Shown in pieces: positions 38,875-47,851 of a stretch of 64,000 bases of DNA (positions are counted from its first letter, which is position 1; each line of letters begins with the position of its first letter). The translations under genes and the position numbers were made by a program. The DNA comes from Moraxella osloensis. Lineage in GTDB: Bacteria > Pseudomonadota > Gammaproteobacteria > Pseudomonadales > Moraxellaceae. The notes under the pieces were generated by a model that saw only the letters and a list, made by a program, of their open reading frames with translations, ran no database searches and had not been told where the DNA came from. Location: the NCBI RefSeq assembly GCF_001553955.1, contig NZ_CP014234.1, positions 1,116,001 through 1,180,000 on the forward strand, written 5' to 3'.

Positions 38875-39887
38875 GGCGTTTTTGCCAATCTTAGCAAACA
38901 TTGCTGACGAAATGCTTGTCCTTCACCTATTGCGTCTTCACCATCCGGCAGTCGCAATTGAAAAGCGATTTGGCTCTGGGTCAAACTATCCACCCCGTAG
39001 CGCAGCTGGCTGAGTTTTTCCTCATGCGTCACCGCAGGCATCTGATAGTAATCCAGCAATTGCTGCTGCCCCACACTCTCCACAAAACGTTTTGACATAA
39101 GTCCTTGCCCACGCGCGACATGCGCCCACGAAATACGCGCCAATGATTCCCCTGGGACATAGTTATCCAGCTGGTCAAAATCTTCCTGCCCTGCTTGGGT
39201 GTGTAAGGCAGCAGTTTGCTCGTCATCAGATGGCACAAACTGACTGGCTTTCATCTCATAGCTCAGTGGTGCAGGATATATCCACGCGTGTCCTTCAAAA
39301 AACACATACGACCAAGCTTGCAAAATCCCTAAGGGATATAGGGTACTCACCGTGAGTCTGGGTAACACAAATTTGCCGCGTTTGTCGGCAGCTAACCATA
39401 AGCTGACCTGTTGCGGCGCTTGTATTTGACTGAGCAACAGCCAATCATTTGGTGCGGACTGTGTATTGGGTTTGCGGTGTATCGGCTGTTTAAAGTCAAA
39501 GGCATTGTTGGTAAAACTTAACCGAATTTGCCGATGCGGCTGACTTGACTCACTACTAATTTGCAGTCGCACTTGCACTTTGCCACCCACTTGCGTGTCG
39601 CTGATATCCACCAATTTGATTTGCAACCCTGCCAAGTGGGCAAAGGTATAATGGATAGTCACCACAAGTAGACTACCTAGCAAAAAGCACAAACCCAACA
39701 CCAAATTATTGGCATAATTAATCCCTGCGACAAAGAGAATGACGAGTAAAAAAGCGTACAGCAATCCTTCTTTACTTAAAAAAATATATACGTTGCGAAG
39801 GTTTAGGGTGATGTCGCGGCTGATCGGCGCTCGACGCTTAAACCATGTTTGCAAGTAGTTTTCAAGTCGCTGTCGAATGGCAAACAT
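38871..39887 (-). CDS. DUF58 domain membrane protein
   Basis: The 338-residue protein has two membrane helices in the first 90 residues (LLYAFLLVILFVAGINYANN and NLVLGLCFLLGSLLVVTIHY). The conserved DUF58 motif is near the end: DNYVPGESLARISWAHVARGQGLMSKRF (DxYxxGDxxRxIxWxxxAR in the family). The family has a von Willebrand A-like fold and always partners a MoxR ATPase. The stop overlaps the tgpA start by 4 bp, which couples translation. The operon probably works on an envelope task; the exact function is not established. Confidence 0.9.
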   Translation of the reverse strand: MFAIRQRLENYLQTWFKRRAPISRDITLNLRNVYIFLSKEGLLYAFLLVILFVAGINYANNLVLGLCFLLGSLLVVTIHYTFAHLAGLQIKLVDISDTQVGGKVQVRLQISSESSQPHRQIRLSFTNNAFDFKQPIHRKPNTQSAPNDWLLLSQIQAPQQVSLWLAADKRGKFVLPRLTVSTLYPLGILQAWSYVFFEGHAWIYPAPLSYEMKASQFVPSDDEQTAALHTQAGQEDFDQLDNYVPGESLARISWAHVARGQGLMSKRFVESVGQQQLLDYYQMPAVTHEEKLSQLRYGVDSLTQSQIAFQLRLPDGEDAIGEGQAFRQQCLLRLAKTP

Positions 39888-39983
39888 GATAGGCGCGGGC
39901 TCTTAATTGGGATAATTTCATCGAATCATAAAAATACAGCAATGAGAAAGTTTTTAACGCTAAAATACGTTATACATCATGGT

Positions 39984-40943
39984 TTACACCAGTACCGGCA
40001 CTTGGCGTAATAACTGGGTGGCAATCGATTGCGGCGGCTCACCGCCCAAATGATTAAATGGGATAAAAGCTTGCCCCAAGCGGTGATCGACAACGGCAGC
40101 AAATACCGCTTGGATATCTTCTGGCGTCACTTCATTGTAGCCACCCAAATAAGCGAAGGCCTGTGCCGCTTGCTTGAGCGCTAACACACCACGGGTAGAT
40201 AGACCATGATAGTCTCGGCTTTCACGCGTTTTTGCTACCAATCGCTGCAAGTAGTCAATCACAACATCTGCGATATATACCTCTTTGGCTTGCGCTTGTG
40301 CCTGCTGCAATGACTGGGTATCTAACATCGGGGTAATTTGGCTCAGCATTTGACGTCTATCTTTACCCAGTAGCAACTCTCGCTCTGCATTAACCGAGGG
40401 ATAACCCAGCGATAAACACATCAAAAACCGATCCAGCTGTGACTCAGGCAAAATAAACACACCCGATTGCTGCGTCGGGTTTTGGGTGGCAATCACAAAA
40501 AAAGGTTCAGGGAGTTTTCGCGTTACCCCATCTTGCGACACTTGCCGCTCTTCCATCGCCTCTAACAGCGCAGATTGGGTTTTTGGGCTTGAGCGATTAA
40601 TTTCATCGGCAAGTAACAGCTGGCAAAATATCGGCCCTGTCTTAAATTCAAATGTGCCAGTATCGGTTTTATACAGCGAAATCCCTAGAATATCGGCAGG
40701 TAGCATATCGCTGGTAAATTGCACCCGATTAAACGATAACCCCAAATGGTTGGCAATCGCGTGCGCCAGTGTGGTTTTACCCATTCCTGGTAAATCTTGA
40801 AGCAGTAAATGACCATTGGCCAACAAACAAGCAACCGCCAGCTTCACCACGGCAGGTTTATCCAAGACGATATCATTTATACTTACCAGCATGGCTTGCA
40901 ATCGTTGTTGTAACGGCTGATTGTCTAAGTTACCCATCACCAT
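39984..40943 (-). CDS. MoxR-family AAA+ ATPase
   Basis: The 319-residue protein has all AAA+ elements of the MoxR family: Walker A DLPGMGKTTLAHAIA, the FTSDMLPADILG segment, Walker B LLADEINRSSPKTQSALLEAMEE, sensor ATQNPTQQSGVFILPESQLDRF, and a C-terminal lid with STRGVLALKQAAQAFA. MoxR ATPases act as chaperones for metal insertion or complex assembly together with vWA/DUF58 proteins. It is the first gene of the moxR-DUF58-tgpA operon; a 96-bp gap separates it from DUF58. Start at 40943 or the second ATG two codons later. Confidence 0.92.
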   Translation of the reverse strand: MVMGNLDNQPLQQRLQAMLVSINDIVLDKPAVVKLAVACLLANGHLLLQDLPGMGKTTLAHAIANHLGLSFNRVQFTSDMLPADILGISLYKTDTGTFEFKTGPIFCQLLLADEINRSSPKTQSALLEAMEERQVSQDGVTRKLPEPFFVIATQNPTQQSGVFILPESQLDRFLMCLSLGYPSVNAERELLLGKDRRQMLSQITPMLDTQSLQQAQAQAKEVYIADVVIDYLQRLVAKTRESRDYHGLSTRGVLALKQAAQAFAYLGGYNEVTPEDIQAVFAAVVDHRLGQAFIPFNHLGGEPPQSIATQLLRQVPVLV

Positions 40944-41027
40944 GTGGTCTATCCTTTAAAGGTTTAAATGTTGTTTATCAATCATGTTAACTCAAAATAT
41001 CGCTAAAAGGCATAGCCACAAAGCGAT

Positions 41028-41468
41028 TTAACGAAGTGTCGAAATATAGGCAATAATATCTTGGCGGACTTTGGCATCAGCAATCGGGTCAGAACGCATA
41101 CGCGTTCCTGCGATGGTCTGTTTTGGATGGGCGATATATTTATCCAAATTTTCCGCTGTCCACGTCATATTGCTGTTTTTTAGTGCGTCTGTATATTGAT
41201 AATCGGTTAATAAGGCGGATTTTGCCCCATAAATACGCATTAATTGCGGGCCTTTCTCGTTATTTCCTGGCTGCAGCTTGTGGCATTTGAGACAAGCTTC
41301 CTCGTATTGCTTTTTACCGTTATCGGCATCCCCTTGGCTATAAACAGGTAAGGTAACTGCTGGGCGCTCGGCGGGTGGCTGATGCTGACACCCTGTGGCA
41401 ATGACGATACAAAGACCCCATCCTAGCATAGGCAATGGTTTGGTTTTATGAATGATTGTTTGGTGCAT
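41028..41468 (-). CDS. Small c-type cytochrome, probable lipoprotein
   Basis: The 146-residue protein has one haem-binding motif CLKCH in ACLKCHKLQPG, and a later methionine in the MRSDPIA segment that can serve as the axial ligand, as in class I cytochromes c. The N-terminus (MLGWGLCIVIATGCQHQP) fits a lipoprotein signal with the modified Cys in ATGC, so the protein is likely membrane-attached in the periplasm. Segments GNNEKGPQLMRIYG and ADAKVRQDIIAYISTLR follow the usual cytochrome c pattern. It lies 43 bp downstream of the FimX-like gene in the same direction but is functionally unrelated as far as I can tell. Electron partner unknown. Confidence 0.88.
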   Translation of the reverse strand: MHQTIIHKTKPLPMLGWGLCIVIATGCQHQPPAERPAVTLPVYSQGDADNGKKQYEEACLKCHKLQPGNNEKGPQLMRIYGAKSALLTDYQYTDALKNSNMTWTAENLDKYIAHPKQTIAGTRMRSDPIADAKVRQDIIAYISTLR

Positions 41469-41510
41469 TTTGGCTAACTCGTTTTTACTTTATAAATTCA
41501 GCGCTTAGAT

Positions 41511-43700
41511 TTAGCTTGGTTCAGTCTCGATGTGCATGGTGTCACTCGCTTTTTGCAAATATGCTCCTTGCAAATAACGCGCACCGACTGTCCATGCCGC
41601 TGACATGGCGGCAGGGTCTTCAATAAAAGGCATCAAACAACTAGAACCGCGCTCAGTGATTTCGCGCACCACCGTTGCCACGGTATTGACATTGTCATTA
41701 TTGCTCAAATCTTTGATATAGCTGCGATCGAGTCGTACCAGTTGCGGTTTGACAAATTCCAATACTTCCATCGCATTGACCGCCGAGCCAAAATTATAGA
41801 TACCTAGGTGACAACCTATTTGGTTAAGCGCATTACTTTGTTTGGCTGCCACCGCTAGATGATCCATTACCATGGTTTCATTAAACTGTAACGTCAATAC
41901 CCCCCGCTCGCTGGTACCTAATGCTTGCATCAATCGACTTATAAAGCTTGGCAAGGTGGCATCTGCTAGTGATATCGGGCTTAAATGCACTAATAATCGG
42001 GCACTGGCATCGACCTCATGACGGTAACGTTTTAAATCTTTACAGGCTTGAATCAATACCCAACGGTCGATTTTATCCATTAACTGATGCCGGGTCGCCA
42101 CTTCTAAGAATTTATCAGGTGCCATTAAGCTGCCATCGGCTAGCGGCAGGCGTAAAAACACCTCAAACATGTTACTGACATCGTTTTCAACGTCATAAAT
42201 TGGCTGATATAATAATTTAAATTTGCTGTGTTCTAGCGCATCACGTAGCGATTCGTACAGCGCACTGTCATCACTGCTGGCAAAACTACTTGGGTCATAT
42301 AGATAGAATAAATCTTTATCGTCGTTGCTGTCTTTATGGGCTTTGGTTGCCATGTCGACGGCTTGGATGACACGGTTAATAAGACTATTGGTATCAGGTG
42401 CACTGGCGTTGACTAAGGTTGCACCAATGGTTACTGTGGTCTTAACCGTACGATGACCAATTTCAATAATGGTGCTATTAATATCGGTAACCAATTTTTG
42501 TCCTAACGCTGTCAAATCTTGTTGTCGCATATTAGGGATAATTAGCATAAACATGCTATCATTAAAACGGCTCAAATAGCCATTTTTCACCCGCTCTACC
42601 CCAATAATCTCAGTGAGATGTTGCTCAAGAATATTGGCAACGGCAACCACCACCCCATCAATCCCTTCAATCCCCACACTGGCATGAATTTTACCAATAT
42701 TATCGATTCGTAACGCCATCAAACCCACAGATAGGTTTTTTTCAACAATCACGTCACGCAGTCGGTTAAACAGTCTTTCAAAACCATGACGATTAAATAG
42801 CCCTGTGATTGAGTCAATGCGTTCCATCGCCTCAAGTTTTTTGGCAAGCTCAGCGCTATTGGCTTGTTCGTTGGGCTGGATAATGACTTGTAGACACGGC
42901 TGACTATCATAGGTAGCAGCCGCTAACTGCAGCTTAGCCGCGAAGGTGGTATTATCTTTTCTCACACTTTCAAATTTAAATTCGACGTTTTTACGGTTGC
43001 CTTTTTCAAAGTCTTTTAAAAACGTTTTAAAATCTTGGATATTGTTGCGCGCAATCAAGTCAACAACGGGTATCCCCATCAATTCATCGAGCGTTTTAAA
43101 CCCAAACATTTCAAGATAGGGCTCATTGGCATAAATATGTAAACCATCTTCAATATAAGCCACTGCACTCTTGGAGTTTTTGATAAGAATATTGGCACGC
43201 TGTTCGGCATCGCTCAATACCATTTTTAGGCGCTCAAGCTCGCGGACGAGTTTATGATGCTCGTGTTCACGGCAGATACGAATGGCCATGCGCAGTAACT
43301 TATTTTTGCGCAAAGCATCCGCTGCACCCCAATAGGTATATAAAGGTAATAACTTATGGGTTTTATCAGGGCCGCTAACAAGCTGGGTCTGGGCTTGCTC
43401 ATTGGCAGTTAATGCCTCTGGGTAATCAGTCGCGTCATCAGGCAACAAAGCGATGACGGGGATGTGAGCATCGTGGGCTTTTAAAATCTCTTTGACGTCT
43501 TTAAACGATAAATCATACGCATTCCCCATCAAAATAATGTCCCAAGACTGGCGCAATAACTTTATCAGCTCGTCTTTGGCATCCAAAAATCCTAAATTAA
43601 CCTGTCTATAATAATGTTTTTCTAGTAATCCAACCAAATGTTCGGCATACAGCTGGTTATCATCAATGATTAACAGGTTGAGTTGTTTTTGTTTTTGCAT
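41511..43700 (-). CDS. FimX-like degenerate REC-PAS-GGDEF-EAL protein
   Basis: The 729-residue protein has a receiver-like domain (1 to about 130), a PAS domain (about 175-285), a GGDEF domain (about 290-465) and an EAL domain (about 485-720). Both catalytic motifs are altered: where GGDEF is expected the sequence reads RFNDSMF (near 375), and EAL reads EVF in FEVFLRLPL (near 509); the family's NLSxxxL is HLSPISL. The receiver has IIDDN but lacks an obvious phospho-Asp/Lys set. This is the pattern of FimX, an inactive c-di-GMP receptor that controls type IV pili in Pseudomonas and Xanthomonas. The EAL part may still bind c-di-GMP. The upstream gene at 43904 is in the same direction. I judge FimX-like with good confidence and orthology with less. 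Confidence 0.8.
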   Translation of the reverse strand: MQKQKQLNLLIIDDNQLYAEHLVGLLEKHYYRQVNLGFLDAKDELIKLLRQSWDIILMGNAYDLSFKDVKEILKAHDAHIPVIALLPDDATDYPEALTANEQAQTQLVSGPDKTHKLLPLYTYWGAADALRKNKLLRMAIRICREHEHHKLVRELERLKMVLSDAEQRANILIKNSKSAVAYIEDGLHIYANEPYLEMFGFKTLDELMGIPVVDLIARNNIQDFKTFLKDFEKGNRKNVEFKFESVRKDNTTFAAKLQLAAATYDSQPCLQVIIQPNEQANSAELAKKLEAMERIDSITGLFNRHGFERLFNRLRDVIVEKNLSVGLMALRIDNIGKIHASVGIEGIDGVVVAVANILEQHLTEIIGVERVKNGYLSRFNDSMFMLIIPNMRQQDLTALGQKLVTDINSTIIEIGHRTVKTTVTIGATLVNASAPDTNSLINRVIQAVDMATKAHKDSNDDKDLFYLYDPSSFASSDDSALYESLRDALEHSKFKLLYQPIYDVENDVSNMFEVFLRLPLADGSLMAPDKFLEVATRHQLMDKIDRWVLIQACKDLKRYRHEVDASARLLVHLSPISLADATLPSFISRLMQALGTSERGVLTLQFNETMVMDHLAVAAKQSNALNQIGCHLGIYNFGSAVNAMEVLEFVKPQLVRLDRSYIKDLSNNDNVNTVATVVREITERGSSCLMPFIEDPAAMSAAWTVGARYLQGAYLQKASDTMHIETEPS

Positions 43701-43903
43701 CGATTCACTATCCCATTAAACGCTTGGTTTATAGAGCACTAAGCGAGCTATTATAAGCGAATTTTTTGATAAATTATTTATAATATTAGATTCAATTTCT
43801 TATTATATGATTAATCAATCAAAACGGCTATAAAGCGATGAAAATCTTTTATTTTTAATGGGTTAGATTTATTTTGGCAACTTTTGTTGCCATTTTTTAG
43901 CGA

Positions 43904-45670
43904 TTAAAACTGAATTCTCACAAAAGCGTATTCCTCGACATCATCAGTCATATTAAGTAGCTCAGTTAAACGCACGTTAATTTCTTTGTTATCAATACGT
44001 ATCACCAGCTTGTCTGCCACTTGGTAGCCAAAACGCGCCATTAGCAAGCGGGTCTGGCTATCAGTGTTGTTTGGGGCGGTTGGAATTATAAATGCCGCAA
44101 CAAAATGTGGCTGACGGCTACCGGCATTTTGAAAGCGCACGCCACAGGGAATCGCATTTTGACAATGCACTTGCACTTGTGCCTCAATTTCTAAGTAGGT
44201 CTTGTTGGTTGGTTGCCCAGCGGGCGTATCGATAAAACCCTGACGGTTGTCTTTAATATAGCCGAGCTGCCAAGTTTTTGAACCATTAACCTTTCGCATC
44301 GCAATTAAGGAATTGACTTGCAATTGACTCAGCGGGTGATAGTTATCGCCACGGCTGATGCTCGGATATTGGTCAACGAGCTGATTGTGGTAGCTAAACA
44401 CATGCGACAGACACATAGATTGAGGATTTTCTTTGTTCAGCGCGACAACGGTATATTTTTTAAGATACTCAGTATTTTGAGTTTTGGGTTTTAACCGCTC
44501 AGGCAGCTCATTGGCCTGAATGAGATTACCCAAACTGGTTTTATTCGCAAGCATGTAATGGATATTATTAAAGCCGAGCACGACTTCACATTTTGCATGG
44601 CTATGATAATACTCTGCCGCTGGTTTTAACCCATCTTGCAGATTATTCAATATCAATTTGGCCTGACGCGCGCTATTTTTTATCTCAGCATCAGTGCCGA
44701 TTTGACCTTGGATAATGGTTTGATGCAAGCGTTTAAATAACCGACTAAACATCACAAACAGGCAATTACTGGTTGCTGCAAAGGGATTGAATGTATCATC
44801 GATTTCTAGCAGTTTGGGCGGCTGTTTACCTTCTAAATCAATATACAGGTAAGGTTTTTCAACCAAATCTTTACTGATAATGAGCTCTTGCATCAACTGG
44901 GTACTTACTTTTTGAATGGCTAAAATATCGGCACGCCGACAAGCATACGGATTGGTGACCGCCACCATCAAGCAGTGAAAATAAATATCCTCAATCGATA
45001 GCGGTGCGCCCTGTTTGCTATATTCATTGGCAGAATGCAGTTTGACTGGCAGGGTGATAGATTGCCAATCATTGGTGACCGCAAATCGATAGCAGGCATT
45101 CAGATATTGCCAAATTACCTGTGTATCTTTACGATAGCCGATATATTTTTCAAACAGCGATTGGCGCAGTAATAGCATGATACTATATAGGCAGCGCTGA
45201 ATGACTTGGGTGGGGGTAAGGGATTGAGGTTTACGGCGAAATAAGCCAGTGATGCCTTTTTTATCAGCCACTTCAGGGCGAGCCGATGCACGCTGCCAAA
45301 TGACATGGTAGAACATGATGCTTAGATAATGCACCGATAATACGGTATCTAAGCCTTGCTGTTTTTCTTCATCCAAAATCCCGGGCTGGGTTTGGTAATT
45401 CACCCGTAATTTACCGAGTAATACGCTGACGGCTTTATTAACCTCCTCAAACAAGGCAAAGCGTTTGACATCGTCAATATCGGCAAACATCAACTGGTTT
45501 ATCACGAATTTATATTCGTCATACATCTCACACACAGACATACGATTAAAGTGCATCTGCCAATCGGTTGTATCCTGCAATGAACTCTGGGTCACTTTAA
45601 GTTCAATAGGACTGGTCGGTGTATCGTTTATGCGCTGTAAGAAATCGTCTAGTGTGAGATCCGTAACCAT
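43904..45670 (-). CDS. Conserved protein of unknown function upstream of the FimX-like gene
   Basis: The 588-residue protein has no signal peptide or clear membrane helix and is probably cytoplasmic. I do not recognise a domain with certainty. The first 330 residues look helical; the last 150 look beta-rich (QLQVNSLIAMRKVNGSKTW, IEAQVQVHCQNAIPCGVRFQ, KLVIRIDNKEINVRLTELL) and could be a degenerate PilZ-like barrel, though the RxxxR and DxSxxG signatures of PilZ are absent. The gene is 203 bp upstream of the FimX-like gene in the same direction, so a role in c-di-GMP or surface motility control is possible but only by neighbourhood. Confidence 0.6.
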   Translation of the reverse strand: MVTDLTLDDFLQRINDTPTSPIELKVTQSSLQDTTDWQMHFNRMSVCEMYDEYKFVINQLMFADIDDVKRFALFEEVNKAVSVLLGKLRVNYQTQPGILDEEKQQGLDTVLSVHYLSIMFYHVIWQRASARPEVADKKGITGLFRRKPQSLTPTQVIQRCLYSIMLLLRQSLFEKYIGYRKDTQVIWQYLNACYRFAVTNDWQSITLPVKLHSANEYSKQGAPLSIEDIYFHCLMVAVTNPYACRRADILAIQKVSTQLMQELIISKDLVEKPYLYIDLEGKQPPKLLEIDDTFNPFAATSNCLFVMFSRLFKRLHQTIIQGQIGTDAEIKNSARQAKLILNNLQDGLKPAAEYYHSHAKCEVVLGFNNIHYMLANKTSLGNLIQANELPERLKPKTQNTEYLKKYTVVALNKENPQSMCLSHVFSYHNQLVDQYPSISRGDNYHPLSQLQVNSLIAMRKVNGSKTWQLGYIKDNRQGFIDTPAGQPTNKTYLEIEAQVQVHCQNAIPCGVRFQNAGSRQPHFVAAFIIPTAPNNTDSQTRLLMARFGYQVADKLVIRIDNKEINVRLTELLNMTDDVEEYAFVRIQF

Positions 45671-45821
45671 TTTTTTGCACCAAAATGCACAACATTTTTC
45701 GACTTATTTAGCAATAAATAACACAAAAGCCACATTTTATCTAGCTATTTTAGGATAATTGCACTATTTAACAGACAAATAACAGACAACCCCTTATTTA
45801 GTTGTTGTTTTTCAACAAATT

Positions 45822-46838
45822 TTAGTAGCTATACAAATCAATGGGGGTTTTAAATGGCTTATTAGGTAATTCTCGTACTAACTTTGGCACCAAGTAGCCA
45901 GCACATTTAGCGAGTAATTCCCAGTACAGCGCGACTGCTTGCTCATCTGAAATATAAAAATGGCTCGCTCCGGCAACTTTATCAAGCACATGCAAATAAT
46001 AGGGTAAGACGCCCGCTTGCCATAATTTTTCGTTTAAGCTTGCCAACGTATTTGCATCATCATTAATCGACTTGAGTAGCACGGTTTGGTTAAGTAACGT
46101 AACACCTGCTTTTTTTGCCTTACCCAGAAATATTTGTGTTTCTTGGTCAATTTCATTGGGGTGATTGGCATGAATGACCATAACGATGTGACAGCGGCTG
46201 TTGGCAAATCGCGCAAGTAACGGCTCATCTAAGCGCTCAGGAATCATCACAGGTACACGGGTATGGATACGAATGGTCTGCACTTGGGGTAGTGCTTCAA
46301 GGGTGGTGAAAATCTCTAATAAACGACGGTTGCTCAGTGATAATGGGTCGCCGCCGCTTAAAATCACTTCATTGACCGCGGGGTGCGCTGTGATGTAGGC
46401 ACTAATGGCTTGCCAATCGTTTTGGGTCGGTAGATTTTCGTGGTAGTCAAAGTGCTGGCGAAAACAATAGCGGCAATTGACCACGCAAGCCCCGGTGACA
46501 GGAATCAGCACCCGTGATGCATATTTATGGATGATGCCTTTGACGGGATTGGCGTGTTGTTCATCGAGTGGGTCGGTGACAAAGCCGGTGACTTGTACCG
46601 TTTCTTGAAACGTCGGCAACACTTGCTTAAGCAGAGGGTCATTAATATCGCCTTTCACCATTTTTTGCACAAAGCGACGTGGCACTTTTAGGGGAAATTG
46701 ACCGACCTGACTGTCAAAGCTATCTATCGGCAAATCTAACGCTTGCCCTAATTCAGCAAAGCTCGTGATGGTGTCAGAAAACGCATTTTGCCAGTTTTTT
46801 TGTGTCGCTAAATAGTTTATCATATAGTGTTTATCCAA
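45822..46838 (-). CDS. epmB: EpmB, EF-P (R)-beta-lysylation lysine 2,3-aminomutase
   Basis: EpmB converts (S)-alpha-lysine to (R)-beta-lysine, which EpmA attaches to elongation factor P. The 338-residue protein has the radical-SAM cluster motif in TGACVVNCRYCFRQHF near 117-126, the LSGGDPLSLSN segment and the RIHTRVPVMIPER motif, all typical of the YjeK branch of lysine aminomutases. It lacks the long C-terminal extension of clostridial enzymes, as expected for EpmB. It is divergent from efp with about 140 bp between the starts, so shared regulation is likely. epmA itself is not in the window. Confidence 0.95.
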   Translation of the reverse strand: MDKHYMINYLATQKNWQNAFSDTITSFAELGQALDLPIDSFDSQVGQFPLKVPRRFVQKMVKGDINDPLLKQVLPTFQETVQVTGFVTDPLDEQHANPVKGIIHKYASRVLIPVTGACVVNCRYCFRQHFDYHENLPTQNDWQAISAYITAHPAVNEVILSGGDPLSLSNRRLLEIFTTLEALPQVQTIRIHTRVPVMIPERLDEPLLARFANSRCHIVMVIHANHPNEIDQETQIFLGKAKKAGVTLLNQTVLLKSINDDANTLASLNEKLWQAGVLPYYLHVLDKVAGASHFYISDEQAVALYWELLAKCAGYLVPKLVRELPNKPFKTPIDLYSY

Positions 46839-46977
46839 TTGTCAATGCCGCTTGCTGATAACGCCTGTTGCGGATAGGGTTACAGCGTAGGTAGCGCATT
46901 TATGCAAATTGGCTATTATACAAAGATTTGATTTACCTCGGTTATTTTTTAGTCGCAACACCTTATTAGGAAATTTT

Positions 46978-47550
46978 ATGGCAACTTACTCAACCAATGA
47001 ATTTAAAGCTGGCTTAAAAGTCATGCACGAAGGCAACCCCTTTGCAATTTTAGAAAATGAATACGTTAAACCAGGTAAAGGTCAAGCATTCAACCGCGTC
47101 AAAATGCGTAACCTAAAAACGGGTAAAGTATTAGAAAACACCTTTAAATCTGGCGATAGCCTTGAAGGCGCTGACGTTGTCGATACTGAAATGAACTACC
47201 TATACAACGATGGCGAATTCTGGCACTTTATGCACCCAGAAAGCTTTGAGCAGCTACAAGCCGACAAAAACGCGATGGGCGATGCGGCAAAATGGTTAAA
47301 AGAAAATAGCAACGAAGAATGTACCATTACCCTATTCAATGGCGTACCTTTAAGCGTTGCTGCGCCAAATTTTGTTGAGTTAGTGATTACCGAAACTGAC
47401 CCAGGTCTAAAAGGCGATACCTCAGGTGGCGGCGGCAAACCTGCAACCCTTGAAACAGGCGCGGTGGTTCGTGTGCCATTATTTGTCCAACAAGGCGAAA
47501 AAATCAAAGTCGATACCCGCACTGGCGAATATCTATCACGGGTACAATAA
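46978..47550 (+). CDS. efp: Elongation factor P
   Basis: EF-P relieves ribosomes stalled at polyproline. I start at the ATG at 46978 (190 residues, [15 protein letters not shown]), behind TTAGGAAA; an upstream in-frame start at 46909 would add residues not in the family. All three OB-type domains are present. The modified lysine is K34 in [10 protein letters not shown], the EpmA/EpmB type of loop, consistent with the divergent epmB. The C-terminal signature [13 protein letters not shown] is intact. A terminator follows. Confidence 0.97.
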   Translation: MATYSTNEFKAGLKVMHEGNPFAILENEYVKPGKGQAFNRVKMRNLKTGKVLENTFKSGDSLEGADVVDTEMNYLYNDGEFWHFMHPESFEQLQADKNAMGDAAKWLKENSNEECTITLFNGVPLSVAAPNFVELVITETDPGLKGDTSGGGGKPATLETGAVVRVPLFVQQGEKIKVDTRTGEYLSRVQ

Positions 47551-47584
47551 TATATTTTATTACCAATAATTTTAAAAAATAAAA

Positions 47585-47615
47585 GCCCAACTAACTGTTG
47601 GGCTTTCGTTTTTTT
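47585..47615 (+). terminator. Intrinsic terminator of efp
   Basis: GCCCAAC-TAACT-GTTGGGC stem followed by TTTCGTTTTTTT, 34 bp after the efp stop. The remaining 236 bp up to telA show no gene. Confidence 0.88.
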
Positions 47616-47851
47616 AACATGTGATTGAAAAAATTTTTGTCACGCTGTCATATTGACGTAGCATTATGCGATAAATCATAAAAATCATTCGTCAAACACG
47701 CATGGAAAAAATGATTACCCAAATAGAACAACAAATGAAATAATTCACCAAGATAATCAAACTAGCGTTAGCTCAAACCGCTAAAATACCAAGACAAATT
47801 AAAAGGCAAGTTAACATACAAATACCAATATAGACAACTCAAGGATATATC

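Noticed and set aside
46909-46977. Upstream start for efp adding 23 residues
   Set aside because: The family begins at [10 protein letters not shown], which has its own ribosome site at 46978.
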